Of a stretch of DNA of 64,000 nucleotides, positions 18,081-26,571 are shown in pieces (the stretch's first letter is position 1; each line of letters starts with the position of its first letter). The notes under the pieces were generated by a model. It worked only from the letters and a program-made list of their open reading frames with translations. It was not told where the DNA came from and ran no database searches. The stretch is from a virus: positions 124,001 to 188,000 of the IMG/VR virus record IMGVR_UViG_3300030012_005163; one strand, given 5' to 3'. Position numbers and translations under genes: made by a program.

Positions 18081-18691
18081 TGAAAGTTGATAATCTTACA
18101 TATGAATTAACTGAAAATAACTATTATAGTAAAGAATTTGAAAAGAAACAGATAGTTATTGGTAATACTTTTAATGAAAAATTTTATCATTTCAATGGTT
18201 GGTTAACAAGATTAGATGGGCAATATACTAATACTGCAAATTATACAATTACTAGAAAAGGAGAAGTATATGAACATTTTAACCCTACTTATTATTCTGA
18301 TTTTGTTAATGAAAAAAGGGTTGATAAAAAAATAATTTCTATTGTATTAGAAAATCAAGGGTGGTTAAAAAAAGATTTATTAAGTGATAAATATTTTGAT
18401 TGGGTAGGTAATACTTATAAAAGAAGAGTTAAAGTATATGAAAAAAGGTGGAGAGGACAACAATATTGGGATCCTTATACACCTAAACAATTAAAGTCTA
18501 CTATAGATTTAGTTAATCATTTATGTGATACATTTAAGATTGATAGAAAATGTGTAGGACACAATACATATACTAAAGAAGTAGGTGATTTTAATGGGAT
18601 AACATATAGAAGTAACTATTATAAAGATAATACTGATGTAAACCCTTCATGGAATTTTAGAAAATTTAAAGAAAGAATAGAAAAAATATAA
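18080..18691 (+). CDS. N-acetylmuramoyl-L-alanine amidase-like endolysin
   Basis: A 203-residue protein with amidase_2-type layout: an early strand with histidine (FYHFNGWLTR), a central strand ISIVLENQGWL, and C-terminal CVGHNTYTKEV with ITYRSNY and TDVNPSWNF, where the GHN histidine and the DVNP segment match the zinc-binding and substrate loop of the family. No signal peptide is present, so holin-dependent release is expected. It sits between membrane proteins and a spanin-like pair. Confidence 0.7.
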   Translation: MKVDNLTYELTENNYYSKEFEKKQIVIGNTFNEKFYHFNGWLTRLDGQYTNTANYTITRKGEVYEHFNPTYYSDFVNEKRVDKKIISIVLENQGWLKKDLLSDKYFDWVGNTYKRRVKVYEKRWRGQQYWDPYTPKQLKSTIDLVNHLCDTFKIDRKCVGHNTYTKEVGDFNGITYRSNYYKDNTDVNPSWNFRKFKERIEKI

Positions 18692-18700
18692 AAATAAGGT

Positions 18701-18709
18701 ATATTTATA
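18701..18709 (+). promoter_or_regulatory. Class B promoter box
   Basis: ATATTTATA within GTATATTTATATAA ends 14 bases before the ATG at 18724; no -33 TTTG. Confidence 0.45.
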
Positions 18710-18723
18710 TAAAAAACAAAGAT

Positions 18724-19260
18724 ATGAATCAGCATGATGAAACAAGAAAAATATTAGAATTAATTAGAGAAAGTGGTAAAAAACCTTCAATAGGTAAAAC
18801 TTTAATTAAAGAACAAGATTTAAACGTACAATCACAAGATGAAAATGCGTTAGATCCTACAGAAATGAAAGAACAAGAAAGATTGTTTAGAGATACTGTT
18901 ACACAAAGAGTTAAATTTAACCAAATGAAACTTTACCCAAAAGCACAAAATGTAGAATGGAGTGGTGAATTTACTGATAATGCAGTAGAATGGTTCTATT
19001 CTTTAGATGACACACAAGGAGTTTATGTAACAACTGAACTATTACAACTTAGAGAAGATACAATGAAACTTTTACAAAAGTTAATTGCATATTATAAAAC
19101 ATGGTCAGATGACTGGGCGAAAAGAATTGCAGAAGAATATGAAAATCAACAAGAAGATGAAGAAAATGCCGAAGAAGGTCCAGATAGTTTAAACTCGCCA
19201 GGATTTGGGGAAGAAGGTGAAGGAGAATCCATGCCTAACCCAACCGAAGAAAATGCTTAA
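18724..19260 (+). CDS. Hypothetical candidate virion protein with N-terminal tag
   Basis: A 178-residue acidic protein beginning MNQHDETRKILELIRESGKK, with an I-R-E site like the L/I-x-E ends of other tagged proteins here. The middle (VEWFYSLDDTQGVYVTTELL) is predicted helical and the C-terminus is Glu/Gly/Pro-rich. It overlaps the next gene by 8 bases. No enzymatic motif is recognised. Confidence 0.6.
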   Translation: MNQHDETRKILELIRESGKKPSIGKTLIKEQDLNVQSQDENALDPTEMKEQERLFRDTVTQRVKFNQMKLYPKAQNVEWSGEFTDNAVEWFYSLDDTQGVYVTTELLQLREDTMKLLQKLIAYYKTWSDDWAKRIAEEYENQQEDEENAEEGPDSLNSPGFGEEGEGESMPNPTEENA

Positions 19261-19633
19261 AATTAATATAGACTTAAAGGCAATTTTAATATTATCACTA
19301 GCAGTTGCGTTAGTCCTAAGTTTAATATTTAGACCGAGTGTACCTATAGAGGAATATGAGGAAGAAATTAGTGTTTTACAAAAACAAAATAAAAAACTCC
19401 TCATATCAAATGATAGTATTATTAAAGCAAATATAAAATTACAAAAAGAGATTGATGTTATTTTATATGCAATTGATAGTACTAAAGTTGTCCTTCGAGA
19501 AACAGAAGATAAATTAAAAAAATTAGAAAAAAAGAGAAATGAAGTATCTAATATCGTTGATAATATGGATAGCGATGGTGTCACCAACACTATCTCAGAC
19601 TATCTCCAAAGGAGAGGTCAGAACAATCGTTAA
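19253..19633 (+). CDS. Inner-membrane spanin-like protein (Rz-like)
   Basis: From ATG 19253 the 126-residue protein has an N-terminal transmembrane segment (AILILSLAVALVLSLIF) and then a long periplasmic coiled coil (VLQKQNKKLL to KLEKKRNEVSNIV). This is the topology of an i-spanin. The next gene starts inside it in another frame, as with Rz/Rz1-type pairs. It follows the amidase cluster. Spanins are recognised by topology and context rather than sequence. Confidence 0.6.
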   Translation: MLKINIDLKAILILSLAVALVLSLIFRPSVPIEEYEEEISVLQKQNKKLLISNDSIIKANIKLQKEIDVILYAIDSTKVVLRETEDKLKKLEKKRNEVSNIVDNMDSDGVTNTISDYLQRRGQNNR

Positions 19634-19994
19634 GAATGGTGATACATTAGTTATTATGAATTTAGAGGACGCTAAGGTTATACTTAACGATCTTTTAGAG
19701 TATGAGATTGCAGATAGTTTATTAACTGTTTATAAAGAAAAAGACAGTCTTAATACTAATACCATAACTCTACAAAAAGAGGTTATTTTTAAGTTAATGG
19801 AAAAATCGGATAACCAACAAAGTCAAATAGATAATTTCCAACAGATATTGGATAATAAAAATTCTGAGTTAGGTATGAAAGAAGATACCATTAAACAACA
19901 GAAAAAAGAATTACGAAAACAAAAACTTTTAAAGTTTTTAGGTTTTGGTGGATCAGTAATTCTCCCAATTATTGCAATATTGATTTTAGTCTGA
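19539..19994 (+). CDS. Secreted coiled-coil protein with C-terminal TM (spanin partner candidate)
   Basis: The 151-residue protein begins 95 bases inside the preceding gene in a different frame. It has a cleavable-looking signal peptide (MKYLISLIIWIAMVSPTLSQ), a long coiled coil, and a C-terminal hydrophobic segment (FGGSVILPIIAILILV). A protein with a signal sequence and a C-terminal anchor can span the periplasm; with the overlapping Rz-like gene it plausibly completes the outer-membrane lysis step. There is no lipobox, so it is not a classical o-spanin. Confidence 0.6.
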   Translation: MKYLISLIIWIAMVSPTLSQTISKGEVRTIVKNGDTLVIMNLEDAKVILNDLLEYEIADSLLTVYKEKDSLNTNTITLQKEVIFKLMEKSDNQQSQIDNFQQILDNKNSELGMKEDTIKQQKKELRKQKLLKFLGFGGSVILPIIAILILV

Positions 19995-20012
19995 TTTTTT
20001 TCATAATATCAA

Positions 20013-20021
20013 ATATTTATA
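20013..20021 (+). promoter_or_regulatory. Class B promoter box
   Basis: ATATTTATA lies 17 bases before the ATG at 20039, without a -33 TTTG. Confidence 0.45.
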
Positions 20022-20038
20022 AATAAACATGCATTACC

Positions 20039-20299
20039 ATGAACGACATTGAATTAAAACACATAATTAAAGAAGCGTTAACTAAAACCGATGAAAATAA
20101 AATTGGTGTAATGATACGTAAAGAGATTAAGGATGCGTTTGGTAGTGATTTAGAGAAAAAAGTTGCTAATATTGTTAATAAAGAAATAAAGGGGACTAAG
20201 TTTGAAAAGGAAGTGGTTAAGATTAGTAAAGATGTATTAGAGCAACTTTATAGAGAATTATGGATGAGACGTATGTTTTGGAAAAACGCAATAAAATAA
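20039..20299 (+). CDS. Small helical candidate virion protein (86 aa)
   Basis: Begins MNDIELKHIIKEALTK, again with an I-K-E site, and continues as an amphipathic Lys/Glu-rich helix (IRKEIKDAFGSDLEKKVANI). Its stop TAA overlaps the next ATG (TAATG). Unknown function; context and class B promoter suggest a late structural gene. Confidence 0.6.
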   Translation: MNDIELKHIIKEALTKTDENKIGVMIRKEIKDAFGSDLEKKVANIVNKEIKGTKFEKEVVKISKDVLEQLYRELWMRRMFWKNAIK

Positions 20300-21453
20300 T
20301 GGAAGATATAAAAAAAACCTACGATAAAGTAAGAGATATAATATTATCTTGTAATAATGCATCACAATTGAGGGTAGCGGTTAAGGTATTTAATAAACTA
20401 TTAGATAAACATAATAAGGATTTAACTGATAAACAAATAAATACTTTAAAACAATTAATCGGATTAATGAGAATCAAATGTGTTAAAGGAAAAGAAGAGG
20501 ATAAAGTAAATGAAATTTTTAATAGTGGAAAAGATTTTAAAACTCAATTAAATTTAAGTGGACAAAGTGAATTACAAGATTTAGCACCTCAAATGAAAGA
20601 AGAAATTAACATAGGTACACAGATAGAACAAAACCATTTACCATTAGAACAAGCACAGGAACTAGCTACTCAAAATGTAAATAAAATTGCTGACTATTAC
20701 ACTAATCCTAACTTTTGTATTATTGCAGTAGAAAGTAAAAATGGTAATAAAAAAACTATTAGAGTAGAAAAAGAATTGTACGAAAAAAGTAAAACTGATG
20801 ATTTACAATTAATAATGGATGATATGGAAATATTTCATGAAGATTTAGATACTAATGAAATTTCAAACAGACTTAGAGATCAGTTAAGACAACAACAAAG
20901 ACAAAGATTTACTAAAAGTGAAATTTTTAATAAAATAAGAGAAAAAAGAAAGCAAGAATTAAAAAGAAGAAGAGCAGAAGATGAGGTAAATGATGGAGAA
21001 TTAGAAGAAGCCACAGGTGCTAGTAGTGCAGGTGCCTTTGTTGCTCCATTAAATCAAGAACCTATTACTAGGAGATTTGCTAAGAATGAAATACCGGTAA
21101 CTAAAAATGGTATCACTAAACCTATAGGTAAAATATATTCAATGGATATTTTAGAAGAAGATGACGAAATTGAAGAAGCGGTGGATTATGGTTCTGCGGT
21201 AGGTTCTTATGTTACACCAGCAATGTGGGCGAAAAATAAAAAGAACTGGAGAGGAGCAAATAAATTAGCTTATCCCGGTGGTAAATTTGTTAATATAAAA
21301 GAAAAATGTTCTACCTTTCCTTATTGTAATCAAGGGTATGGTAGTAAAAAAACTTCTCCAATTACTTTGACAAATACCTCTGATATGAAAATTGATAATG
21401 TATTCAATGAGAATAAAATAATTAAAAAAAGTAATTTAAAACTTAAAAAATAA
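20299..21453 (+). CDS. Hypothetical late protein with GASSAG and SYVTPAMW motifs
   Basis: I place the start at 20299 (TAATG overlap) rather than 20260 because paralogous overlaps in this phage use that geometry. The N-terminal 200 residues are helical. The C-terminal third contains EEATGASSAGAFVAPLNQEP and AVGSYVTPAMWAKNKKNWRG followed by a cysteine pair in KCSTFPYCNQG. I recall similar short motifs in large marine phage proteins of unknown function. Likely virion-associated from context. Confidence 0.6.
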   Translation: MEDIKKTYDKVRDIILSCNNASQLRVAVKVFNKLLDKHNKDLTDKQINTLKQLIGLMRIKCVKGKEEDKVNEIFNSGKDFKTQLNLSGQSELQDLAPQMKEEINIGTQIEQNHLPLEQAQELATQNVNKIADYYTNPNFCIIAVESKNGNKKTIRVEKELYEKSKTDDLQLIMDDMEIFHEDLDTNEISNRLRDQLRQQQRQRFTKSEIFNKIREKRKQELKRRRAEDEVNDGELEEATGASSAGAFVAPLNQEPITRRFAKNEIPVTKNGITKPIGKIYSMDILEEDDEIEEAVDYGSAVGSYVTPAMWAKNKKNWRGANKLAYPGGKFVNIKEKCSTFPYCNQGYGSKKTSPITLTNTSDMKIDNVFNENKIIKKSNLKLKK

Positions 21454-21472
21454 TACATTATCTAATTAATGT

Positions 21473-21481
21473 ATATTTATA
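21473..21481 (+). promoter_or_regulatory. Class B promoter box
   Basis: ATATTTATA within GTATATTTATATATAAAC, 17 bases before the ATG at 21499; no -33 TTTG. Confidence 0.45.
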
Positions 21482-21498
21482 TATAAACACACAATAAA

Positions 21499-22347
21499 AT
21501 GGAAAAGAAATTTTTAACTAAAAATACTAAAGTAACCATTAAAGAAGAAGCAGCACCTAATGGATTAAAAACTTATGAAAAAGTTCATAAAGAAGATGGG
21601 ACAATAAATAATGATGCATTAAAGGCGATAGGTAAAAAGTTAGAAGATTATTATGGTGATGAATTAAAAGAATTGGATCCGGTATTAAAAGTGGACAGAG
21701 AACAAGATGCAACTGGTGATGTTAACGTATATGATGTAGAAGCATTGGGTACTGGAATGCAAGGATTAAAATATGATGACGAAGGTAGTGAGGTATTTAA
21801 AAAGTTTATGAAGAGAATGGATGATTTAAATGATACTTCGGAATATGATAAAGAGTTTGGCACTAAAGATGGTTTTGGTGAGACAGATGAAAAAGATGAT
21901 ACTTACGAAAAATTAGAAAAAGCATCTGATGAGTATAAAAAGAATAAATATGATGAACCTAATCCTGAAATTGCAACACGTAGACTAAGGGTTCAAACAG
22001 AATCAAAAAATGATAAAATGAAAAGATTAAATTTTAAAACAGAATTTTCTTCAGTAGAAGAAGTAAAAGAATTAATACCTGAAAATTATAAGGTTGAAAA
22101 CCACACTTTTTTAATGACAGATGGTAACCAAACATTTAAAATGAGATGGGATGAATCATTGAATGAGGCTACAGTATTAAATTTTAGAAATGAAAAATCT
22201 ATAAAGGAGAATGTAGAAAAGATGAAGAAATTATATGATTTCCAATATGGTGATGTTAACACAAAAACTAATGATTATACTGAAGAAACTAAAGTTTTTA
22301 AAAACTTAATGGAATCAGTTAAAGATAAAAACTTATTATCGGATTAA
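21499..22347 (+). CDS. Hypothetical acidic late protein
   Basis: A 282-residue protein, acidic and Lys/Glu/Asp-rich, starting MEKKFLTKNTKVTIKEEAAP with an I-K-E site near residue 16. The middle is low complexity (DDLNDTSEYDKEFGT); the C-terminal part has a beta-like SVEEVKELIPENYKVENHTF segment. No family is recognised. A strong terminator follows. Confidence 0.6.
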   Translation: MEKKFLTKNTKVTIKEEAAPNGLKTYEKVHKEDGTINNDALKAIGKKLEDYYGDELKELDPVLKVDREQDATGDVNVYDVEALGTGMQGLKYDDEGSEVFKKFMKRMDDLNDTSEYDKEFGTKDGFGETDEKDDTYEKLEKASDEYKKNKYDEPNPEIATRRLRVQTESKNDKMKRLNFKTEFSSVEEVKELIPENYKVENHTFLMTDGNQTFKMRWDESLNEATVLNFRNEKSIKENVEKMKKLYDFQYGDVNTKTNDYTEETKVFKNLMESVKDKNLLSD

Positions 22348-22367
22348 CCACCCACAAACCACTAATT

Positions 22368-22393
22368 AAACCTCCATTTATGGGGGTTTTTTT
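22368..22393 (+). terminator. Rho-independent terminator fused to next promoter
   Basis: AAACCTCC/GGGGGTTT stem with loop ATTTAT and T-run to 22393. The next class B box begins 12 bases later. Confidence 0.9.
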
Positions 22394-22404
22394 ATGCTTT
22401 CATT

Positions 22405-22413
22405 ATATTTATA
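22405..22413 (+). promoter_or_regulatory. Class B promoter box immediately after terminator
   Basis: ATATTTATA ends 4 bases before the ATG at 22418. The T-tail of the terminator and this box form TTTTTTTATGCTTTCATTAT, nearly repeated at 48199-48216. Confidence 0.5.
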
Positions 22414-22417
22414 TGTA

Positions 22418-23185
22418 ATGGAACTTAATTTTAAAAATATATTATTAGAATCAATTATTGATGAATTAGAAACTTTAACTAGAATGGATAAGGCAGTTCT
22501 TAAGTTTATTCACCAATCAATGGATAAAGAAAAATTTAACCATACAGTTGGTAAAAGTAGTTATGAGATGGAAGCAAGTGATGCATTAAGGATTAATGAT
22601 TTAATTGAGACTTTTGGGTTAAAGGATTATGATTATGTTTTTAAAATGTGGAATTTTTATAAAAAGTTTGGTGGTGTTTTATTTGATGAAGAAGCATTTG
22701 ATGACTTTTCATATAGTAAAGAAGATTATGATGAAACAACTGAAGTAATTCTTGCAAAATATTATTTAGATAATATTGTGGGTAGAGAAATATATCCTGG
22801 TTGGACTGTAGGATCTATGGAAAATGATCCTATTACTATGGTTGAAGAAGGATTATTAACTATGTTTGTAACTAATAGTGAGTTTGAACACATATTCCTC
22901 CCTATCGTAGATTTCAAAAGTGATTGGTTAAAAGGAGACTTAATGACTAATAATGAAAATGGTTTAGGTGTGTATTTTTCAGAGGATATTAAAGTGTCTA
23001 AATATAATGATATTATTGATGCAATTGAAATACCAAACCCAATAAGACGTTTAAATAATTTAAGTGATGAAAGTTTGGAAAAATATTTTGATTTCATTAT
23101 TGAACAATTACAGGATGAGATCGAACAGTGGGATGAAGATATCCGACACTACTACGAAAAAATTAAACCAGAAAGAGAAGGTTAA
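22418..23185 (+). CDS. Tagged late protein of the RKLL-like family
   Basis: The start at 22418 gives MELNFKNILLESIIDELETL, a short tag ending L-L-E, followed by LTRMDKAVLKFI, which aligns by pattern with VDKKILTLI (55788), VDKKFLKLM (56896), NRKLLNIV (58876), NRKLMNII (59673) and VDRKLLQFM (60692). The 255-residue protein is acidic, with no catalytic motif. I infer a virion-packaged protein family with a cleavable N-terminus. Confidence 0.6.
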   Translation: MELNFKNILLESIIDELETLTRMDKAVLKFIHQSMDKEKFNHTVGKSSYEMEASDALRINDLIETFGLKDYDYVFKMWNFYKKFGGVLFDEEAFDDFSYSKEDYDETTEVILAKYYLDNIVGREIYPGWTVGSMENDPITMVEEGLLTMFVTNSEFEHIFLPIVDFKSDWLKGDLMTNNENGLGVYFSEDIKVSKYNDIIDAIEIPNPIRRLNNLSDESLEKYFDFIIEQLQDEIEQWDEDIRHYYEKIKPEREG

Positions 23186-23222
23186 TTCGGATAAACCAAT
23201 AATAGAACAAAAAAATAGAAAT

Positions 23223-24059
23223 ATGTTATTAAAAAAAGGAAGTAAAGGTGATGATGTTAAAGAATTACAAAAATTATTAAATATCACTGTTGATGGTGAT
23301 TTCGGTCCTGCAACTGAACTAGCAGTAATGAGATTTCAAGCACAAAACGGTTTAAAAACTGATGGTATAGTCGGCCCTAAGACATGGAAAAAGATAGAAA
23401 GTAGAAATAACAGTATAGAAAAAAGTGATGGGTACGTATGGATATTAGATAATGGACATGGAGGTATAATAGACGGTGTATATCAGACACCTGGTAAACG
23501 ATCACCTAAGTGGGAGGATGGTACACAGTTATTTGAAGGAGAGTTCAATAGAGCGGTCGTAAATAGAATTATTAAGATGTGTGAAAAAGATGGTATTGAA
23601 TGTATTAATTTAGTTGATACAGAAAAAGATTTATCATTAAGATGGAGAACTGATAAAGCAAATGACATATACAGAGAAAGACAACAAAGTGATGGTAAGA
23701 AATGTATTTATGTTTCAGTACACGCTAATGGATTTAATAAAGAATCCGCACACGGTTGGTCAGTATATACAACTGTAGGTGAAACTAAATCTGATAAAAT
23801 TGCTCAAATATTACATGAAAAGGCAAAAGCAGAATTCCCAACACATAAAATGAGGGTAGATACAAGAGATGGAGACGCAGATAAAGAATCTAATTTTTGG
23901 GTTCTACGTAAAGTAGTTATGCCTTCCATATTATCAGAAAACTTCTTTATGACTAATAGAGAAGAAAGTAAACTACTTTTAAGTGAGGAGGGAAGAGATA
24001 GGATAGCTAAAATACACTACCAAATGATAAAAGAAGTAGAATCCAAAAAAATTATTTAA
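23223..24059 (+). CDS. Amidase_3-type N-acetylmuramoyl-L-alanine amidase with peptidoglycan-binding domain
   Basis: The N-terminus has a PG_binding_1 repeat (LKKGSKGDDVKELQKLL then VDGDFGPATELAVMRFQ). The C-terminal catalytic domain shows the zinc motifs of amidase_3: ILDNGHGG, a metal-binding glutamate after FEGEFNRAV, SVHANGFN, and a C-terminal SENFFMTNREE with the catalytic Glu. ATG 23223 follows an A-rich leader; an extended frame reaches upstream to 23064 inside the preceding gene. It is the second of three different cell-wall hydrolases in the window. Confidence 0.85.
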   Translation: MLLKKGSKGDDVKELQKLLNITVDGDFGPATELAVMRFQAQNGLKTDGIVGPKTWKKIESRNNSIEKSDGYVWILDNGHGGIIDGVYQTPGKRSPKWEDGTQLFEGEFNRAVVNRIIKMCEKDGIECINLVDTEKDLSLRWRTDKANDIYRERQQSDGKKCIYVSVHANGFNKESAHGWSVYTTVGETKSDKIAQILHEKAKAEFPTHKMRVDTRDGDADKESNFWVLRKVVMPSILSENFFMTNREESKLLLSEEGRDRIAKIHYQMIKEVESKKII

Positions 24060-24105
24060 TAATAACTCTTTATTAGAGTAATAAGTGTTATTATATTAGT
24101 ATTAT

Positions 24106-24573
24106 ATGAATAGTGCAGAATTTATACATTACATTTCCAAACCTCTAACTATGGAGGAAATGACGTTATTATATAAAGCTAATAATATAAATTATGATAA
24201 ATGTAATTTATATTATGATTTTATATTAACTTTAAATCGTAAAATTAATAATACTTTTTTAGGTGATGATGTAATTAATTCAGAAAAAGATATTCATAGT
24301 CATTTTGATTGGTGTTTTGAAAATACGATTAAAAATTTTACCAAAGAAAGTATTATTTTAAAAGAAACTATGTTATTAAAAGAGTATTTTTTTAATTTTT
24401 ATGTAGAATTATTTTATAATACACCTAATAAAAAAGAAGTATTAGAAAAATTAGATAAGTTCCCCAATATGTCTTTTAAATACTATAGATTGAAAACGAG
24501 ATCAGATATGGATGTATTATTAGAATTATATCGTATTTTTGAAAAAAGTTTAGATTTTAAGTTAAAAATATAG
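24106..24573 (+). CDS. Hypothetical protein (155 aa)
   Basis: Begins MNSAEFIHYISKPLTMEEMT; helical, Asn/Leu/Phe-rich, no conserved catalytic motif that I recognise. It lies 46 bases after the amidase and is transcribed in the same direction. Confidence 0.55.
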   Translation: MNSAEFIHYISKPLTMEEMTLLYKANNINYDKCNLYYDFILTLNRKINNTFLGDDVINSEKDIHSHFDWCFENTIKNFTKESIILKETMLLKEYFFNFYVELFYNTPNKKEVLEKLDKFPNMSFKYYRLKTRSDMDVLLELYRIFEKSLDFKLKI

Positions 24574-24618
24574 ATTATAGTATTTATTTTATAAGAAAAT
24601 AGTTTTATAGTTACATAT

Positions 24619-24867
24619 ATGAATAACAAAATTAAGTTTTTAGAAATAGTTTTATCAGATTTAATATCTGAAAGAGATACGTTAGAATTAGATTTAAATT
24701 ACACTTTAAATAATTTATCTGTTGAAGCCAGAAAAAGAAAAGAAAAGTTTGTTAAAATTTTAGAATCTATAGTAAACGTAAATAATAAAATAAACACTCT
24801 AACGGAATATTTGGCACAAATAACTGCAACCAATAATATGACGGAAAGTGTAAATGAAGAAAAATAA
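24619..24867 (+). CDS. Small coiled-coil hypothetical protein (82 aa)
   Basis: MNNKIKFLEIVLSDLISERD and the following sequence form an uninterrupted amphipathic helix with heptad spacing. It precedes the histone H1-like gene by 21 bases. No family recognised. Confidence 0.55.
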   Translation: MNNKIKFLEIVLSDLISERDTLELDLNYTLNNLSVEARKRKEKFVKILESIVNVNNKINTLTEYLAQITATNNMTESVNEEK

Positions 24868-24888
24868 CAAAAATTAAAATCAAAAAAA

Positions 24889-25077
24889 ATGAAAAATTTT
24901 GAAACATTAAAATCATTAGTTGCAAACTTAGAAGAAGATGCAGTAAAATTTTATGAAAAAAACAATAAAGCTGCAGGTACAAGAGTAAGAAAAGGGTGTC
25001 AAGATATTAAAAATCTTTGTCAAACTATTAGAGTAGAAGTATCTGAATTAAAAAAGGCTGATACTGTGACAGTATAA
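24889..25077 (+). CDS. Histone H1-like protein Hc1 family
   Basis: The 62-residue protein matches the short Bacteroidota Hc1-like family from end to end: MKNFETLKSLVANLEEDAVK, FYEKNNKAAGTRVRKG, then QDIKNLCQTIRVEVSELKK. Host members are small DNA-binding proteins thought to help nucleoid organisation. The phage copy lacks the long Lys-rich tail of chlamydial Hc1. It may compact phage DNA or displace host nucleoid proteins. A DNA-binding role is family knowledge; the phage role is inference. Confidence 0.82.
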   Translation: MKNFETLKSLVANLEEDAVKFYEKNNKAAGTRVRKGCQDIKNLCQTIRVEVSELKKADTVTV

Positions 25078-25084
25078 TAAAAAA

Positions 25085-25288
25085 ATGATTATGATGGTAG
25101 ACATTCTTAATAAAGTATTTTTGTTTTTATTAATTCTTTCTATTTTAAATGTAATACGTAATACATTTTTTCTAATAAGAAGTTATGTAGATAAAGAAAG
25201 ATTTAAATTAGGTAAACCTTCTTTGTTAATTTTAGGAATGTCTATCTCTTATATTATTTTAACCTTAATTGAGGGTATAAAAATTTAA
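25085..25288 (+). CDS. Small membrane protein (two TM segments)
   Basis: The 67-residue protein has two hydrophobic segments (VFLFLLILSILNVI and LLILGMSISYIILTLIEGI) with a short basic loop. Start could be codon 1, 3 or 4 (MIMM). Function unknown. Confidence 0.55.
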   Translation: MIMMVDILNKVFLFLLILSILNVIRNTFFLIRSYVDKERFKLGKPSLLILGMSISYIILTLIEGIKI

Positions 25289-25289
25289 A

Positions 25290-25766
25290 ATGATACAAGA
25301 AAAATTAAATAGTTTAAGACCATATGTAACAGGTTTAAGATTCGTTAAAGATTTACCTGTTGTAGATTTAGTTTTAAAAGAAGGGTGGAATATGTTTGAA
25401 TCGGATAATGTATCTTATAAACCCAGTAGTAATAATAAAAATTATTTTATGGTTTTTCCTAAAGATCCTAAAGATTCTATAGACGAAGTGGTGACACATG
25501 TAGAAAACGTTATAGAGATTAACGTTGAAAAAGAAAATAAATTAGTTTTACTTAAAGCTAAAATTGAAGAACTTAAAAGATTATTTACAGATAAAAGTTT
25601 AAAAGATTTAGAAAGACTTAAATTTGTTTTTCCGGATATTGATGAACCATCTTTATCGGATATAAATATTTCTTCTGTAAGTAGACATGTTAGTAAAGAA
25701 GGTAAAAATGTGGAATTACCACCCAAACCTAATAAAGAAAAGGTTTTAGAAAAAGAGGAAAATTAA
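25290..25766 (+). CDS. Hypothetical phage protein (158 aa)
   Basis: Begins MIQEKLNSLRPYVTGLRF and contains LPVVDLVLKEGWNMFESD and a central helix KLVLLKAKIEELKRLFTDKS. The C-terminus is basic and Pro-rich. It resembles conserved phage proteins of unknown function that I cannot name. The following terminator stem includes its stop codon. Confidence 0.6.
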   Translation: MIQEKLNSLRPYVTGLRFVKDLPVVDLVLKEGWNMFESDNVSYKPSSNNKNYFMVFPKDPKDSIDEVVTHVENVIEINVEKENKLVLLKAKIEELKRLFTDKSLKDLERLKFVFPDIDEPSLSDINISSVSRHVSKEGKNVELPPKPNKEKVLEKEEN

Positions 25767-25779
25767 TTCCTCTTTTTTT
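25751..25779. terminator. Bidirectional terminator between convergent genes
   Basis: AAGAGGAA/TTCCTCTT stem with a 6-base AATTAA loop; T-run on the + strand and A-run upstream giving T-run on the - strand. It overlaps the + gene stop and serves the minus gene ending at 25778. Confidence 0.85.
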
Positions 25780-26098
25780 ATGCCTCAAAGTATTCTTGAA
25801 AGGTATGTATTAACCAAGTGGTTCCAGATAAAAGACAACTATCTAAAAATATAGCAATAAAAAAATTATCTAAACCGTAATGTGTTAGGGGTGAAAATTG
25901 AGTATAACCCAATAATTGAGTACTAGTAGATAAAAATGCACCTACCCAAAAAGGTAAACACATCATACAACTAAATAACTTACCCCAAAAATCTGGAGAG
26001 TATAAATTTAATTTATCTCTTAACCCTTCGAAGATACTTCCATATACTATTATGTTACATATTCCATAACATACCAAAATAGTTAAAATAATACTCAT
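25778..26098 (-). CDS. Membrane protein with CMMCLPFW motif (DUF1360-like)
   Basis: A 106-residue protein with two or three hydrophobic segments and the conserved segment KLFSCMMCLPFWVGAFLS preceded by LRDKL. That Cys-x-x-Cys-x-x-FW-x-G pattern is typical of small DUF1360-like membrane proteins found in phages and bacteria. Biological role unknown. It is the only minus gene in this region and converges on the terminator at 25751. Confidence 0.6.
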   Translation of the reverse strand: MSIILTILVCYGICNIIVYGSIFEGLRDKLNLYSPDFWGKLFSCMMCLPFWVGAFLSTSTQLLGYTQFSPLTHYGLDNFFIAIFLDSCLLSGTTWLIHTFQEYFEA

Positions 26099-26145
26099 TT
26101 TTTTATGTTTTTTATACTATTTATTATATAGTAAATATAGTAAAA

Positions 26146-26571
26146 ATGAGATTAATAGTCAATGATAAACAATATAAACGTTTAATAGAACAACAAAATA
26201 AAGAAAACAACTTTGTTAATGGTTGGGGATTATTGATTAAAGATACTATATTAAAAAGATTAGAAAATAAAACTTTAAGTGAAAATATTATTTCACTAAA
26301 TAAATTAAATATTAAATTAGGTAATAAAAAGTTTTTTAATGAATTACCTATTGATAATCTAATATTAAATATTTATAATGAAAGTATTGATGATTTTCAG
26401 AGTGAGTGGGATGAGGAAGAAACTTATTTATGTGAATCTAAACATATAAAAAATGTAGTTTTAGATATTACAATAAATGGAGAAAAAGAATTAAATGAAA
26501 CTATTAATGAAAATTATATTAAAATAAATTTGTTAAAAATAAAAAAATGGTATGAAAATAAAAATAACTGA
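26146..26571 (+). CDS. Tagged hypothetical protein with N-terminal NDKQYKRLIE motif
   Basis: MRLIVNDKQYKRLIEQQNK is a variant of the K-x-K-L-T-E-x-Q-Y-x-x-L motif at 48639, 49255 and 50495. The 141-residue rest is acidic with no recognised domain. It overlaps the NlpC/P60 gene by 20 bases, suggesting co-expression. Confidence 0.6.
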   Translation: MRLIVNDKQYKRLIEQQNKENNFVNGWGLLIKDTILKRLENKTLSENIISLNKLNIKLGNKKFFNELPIDNLILNIYNESIDDFQSEWDEEETYLCESKHIKNVVLDITINGEKELNETINENYIKINLLKIKKWYENKNN

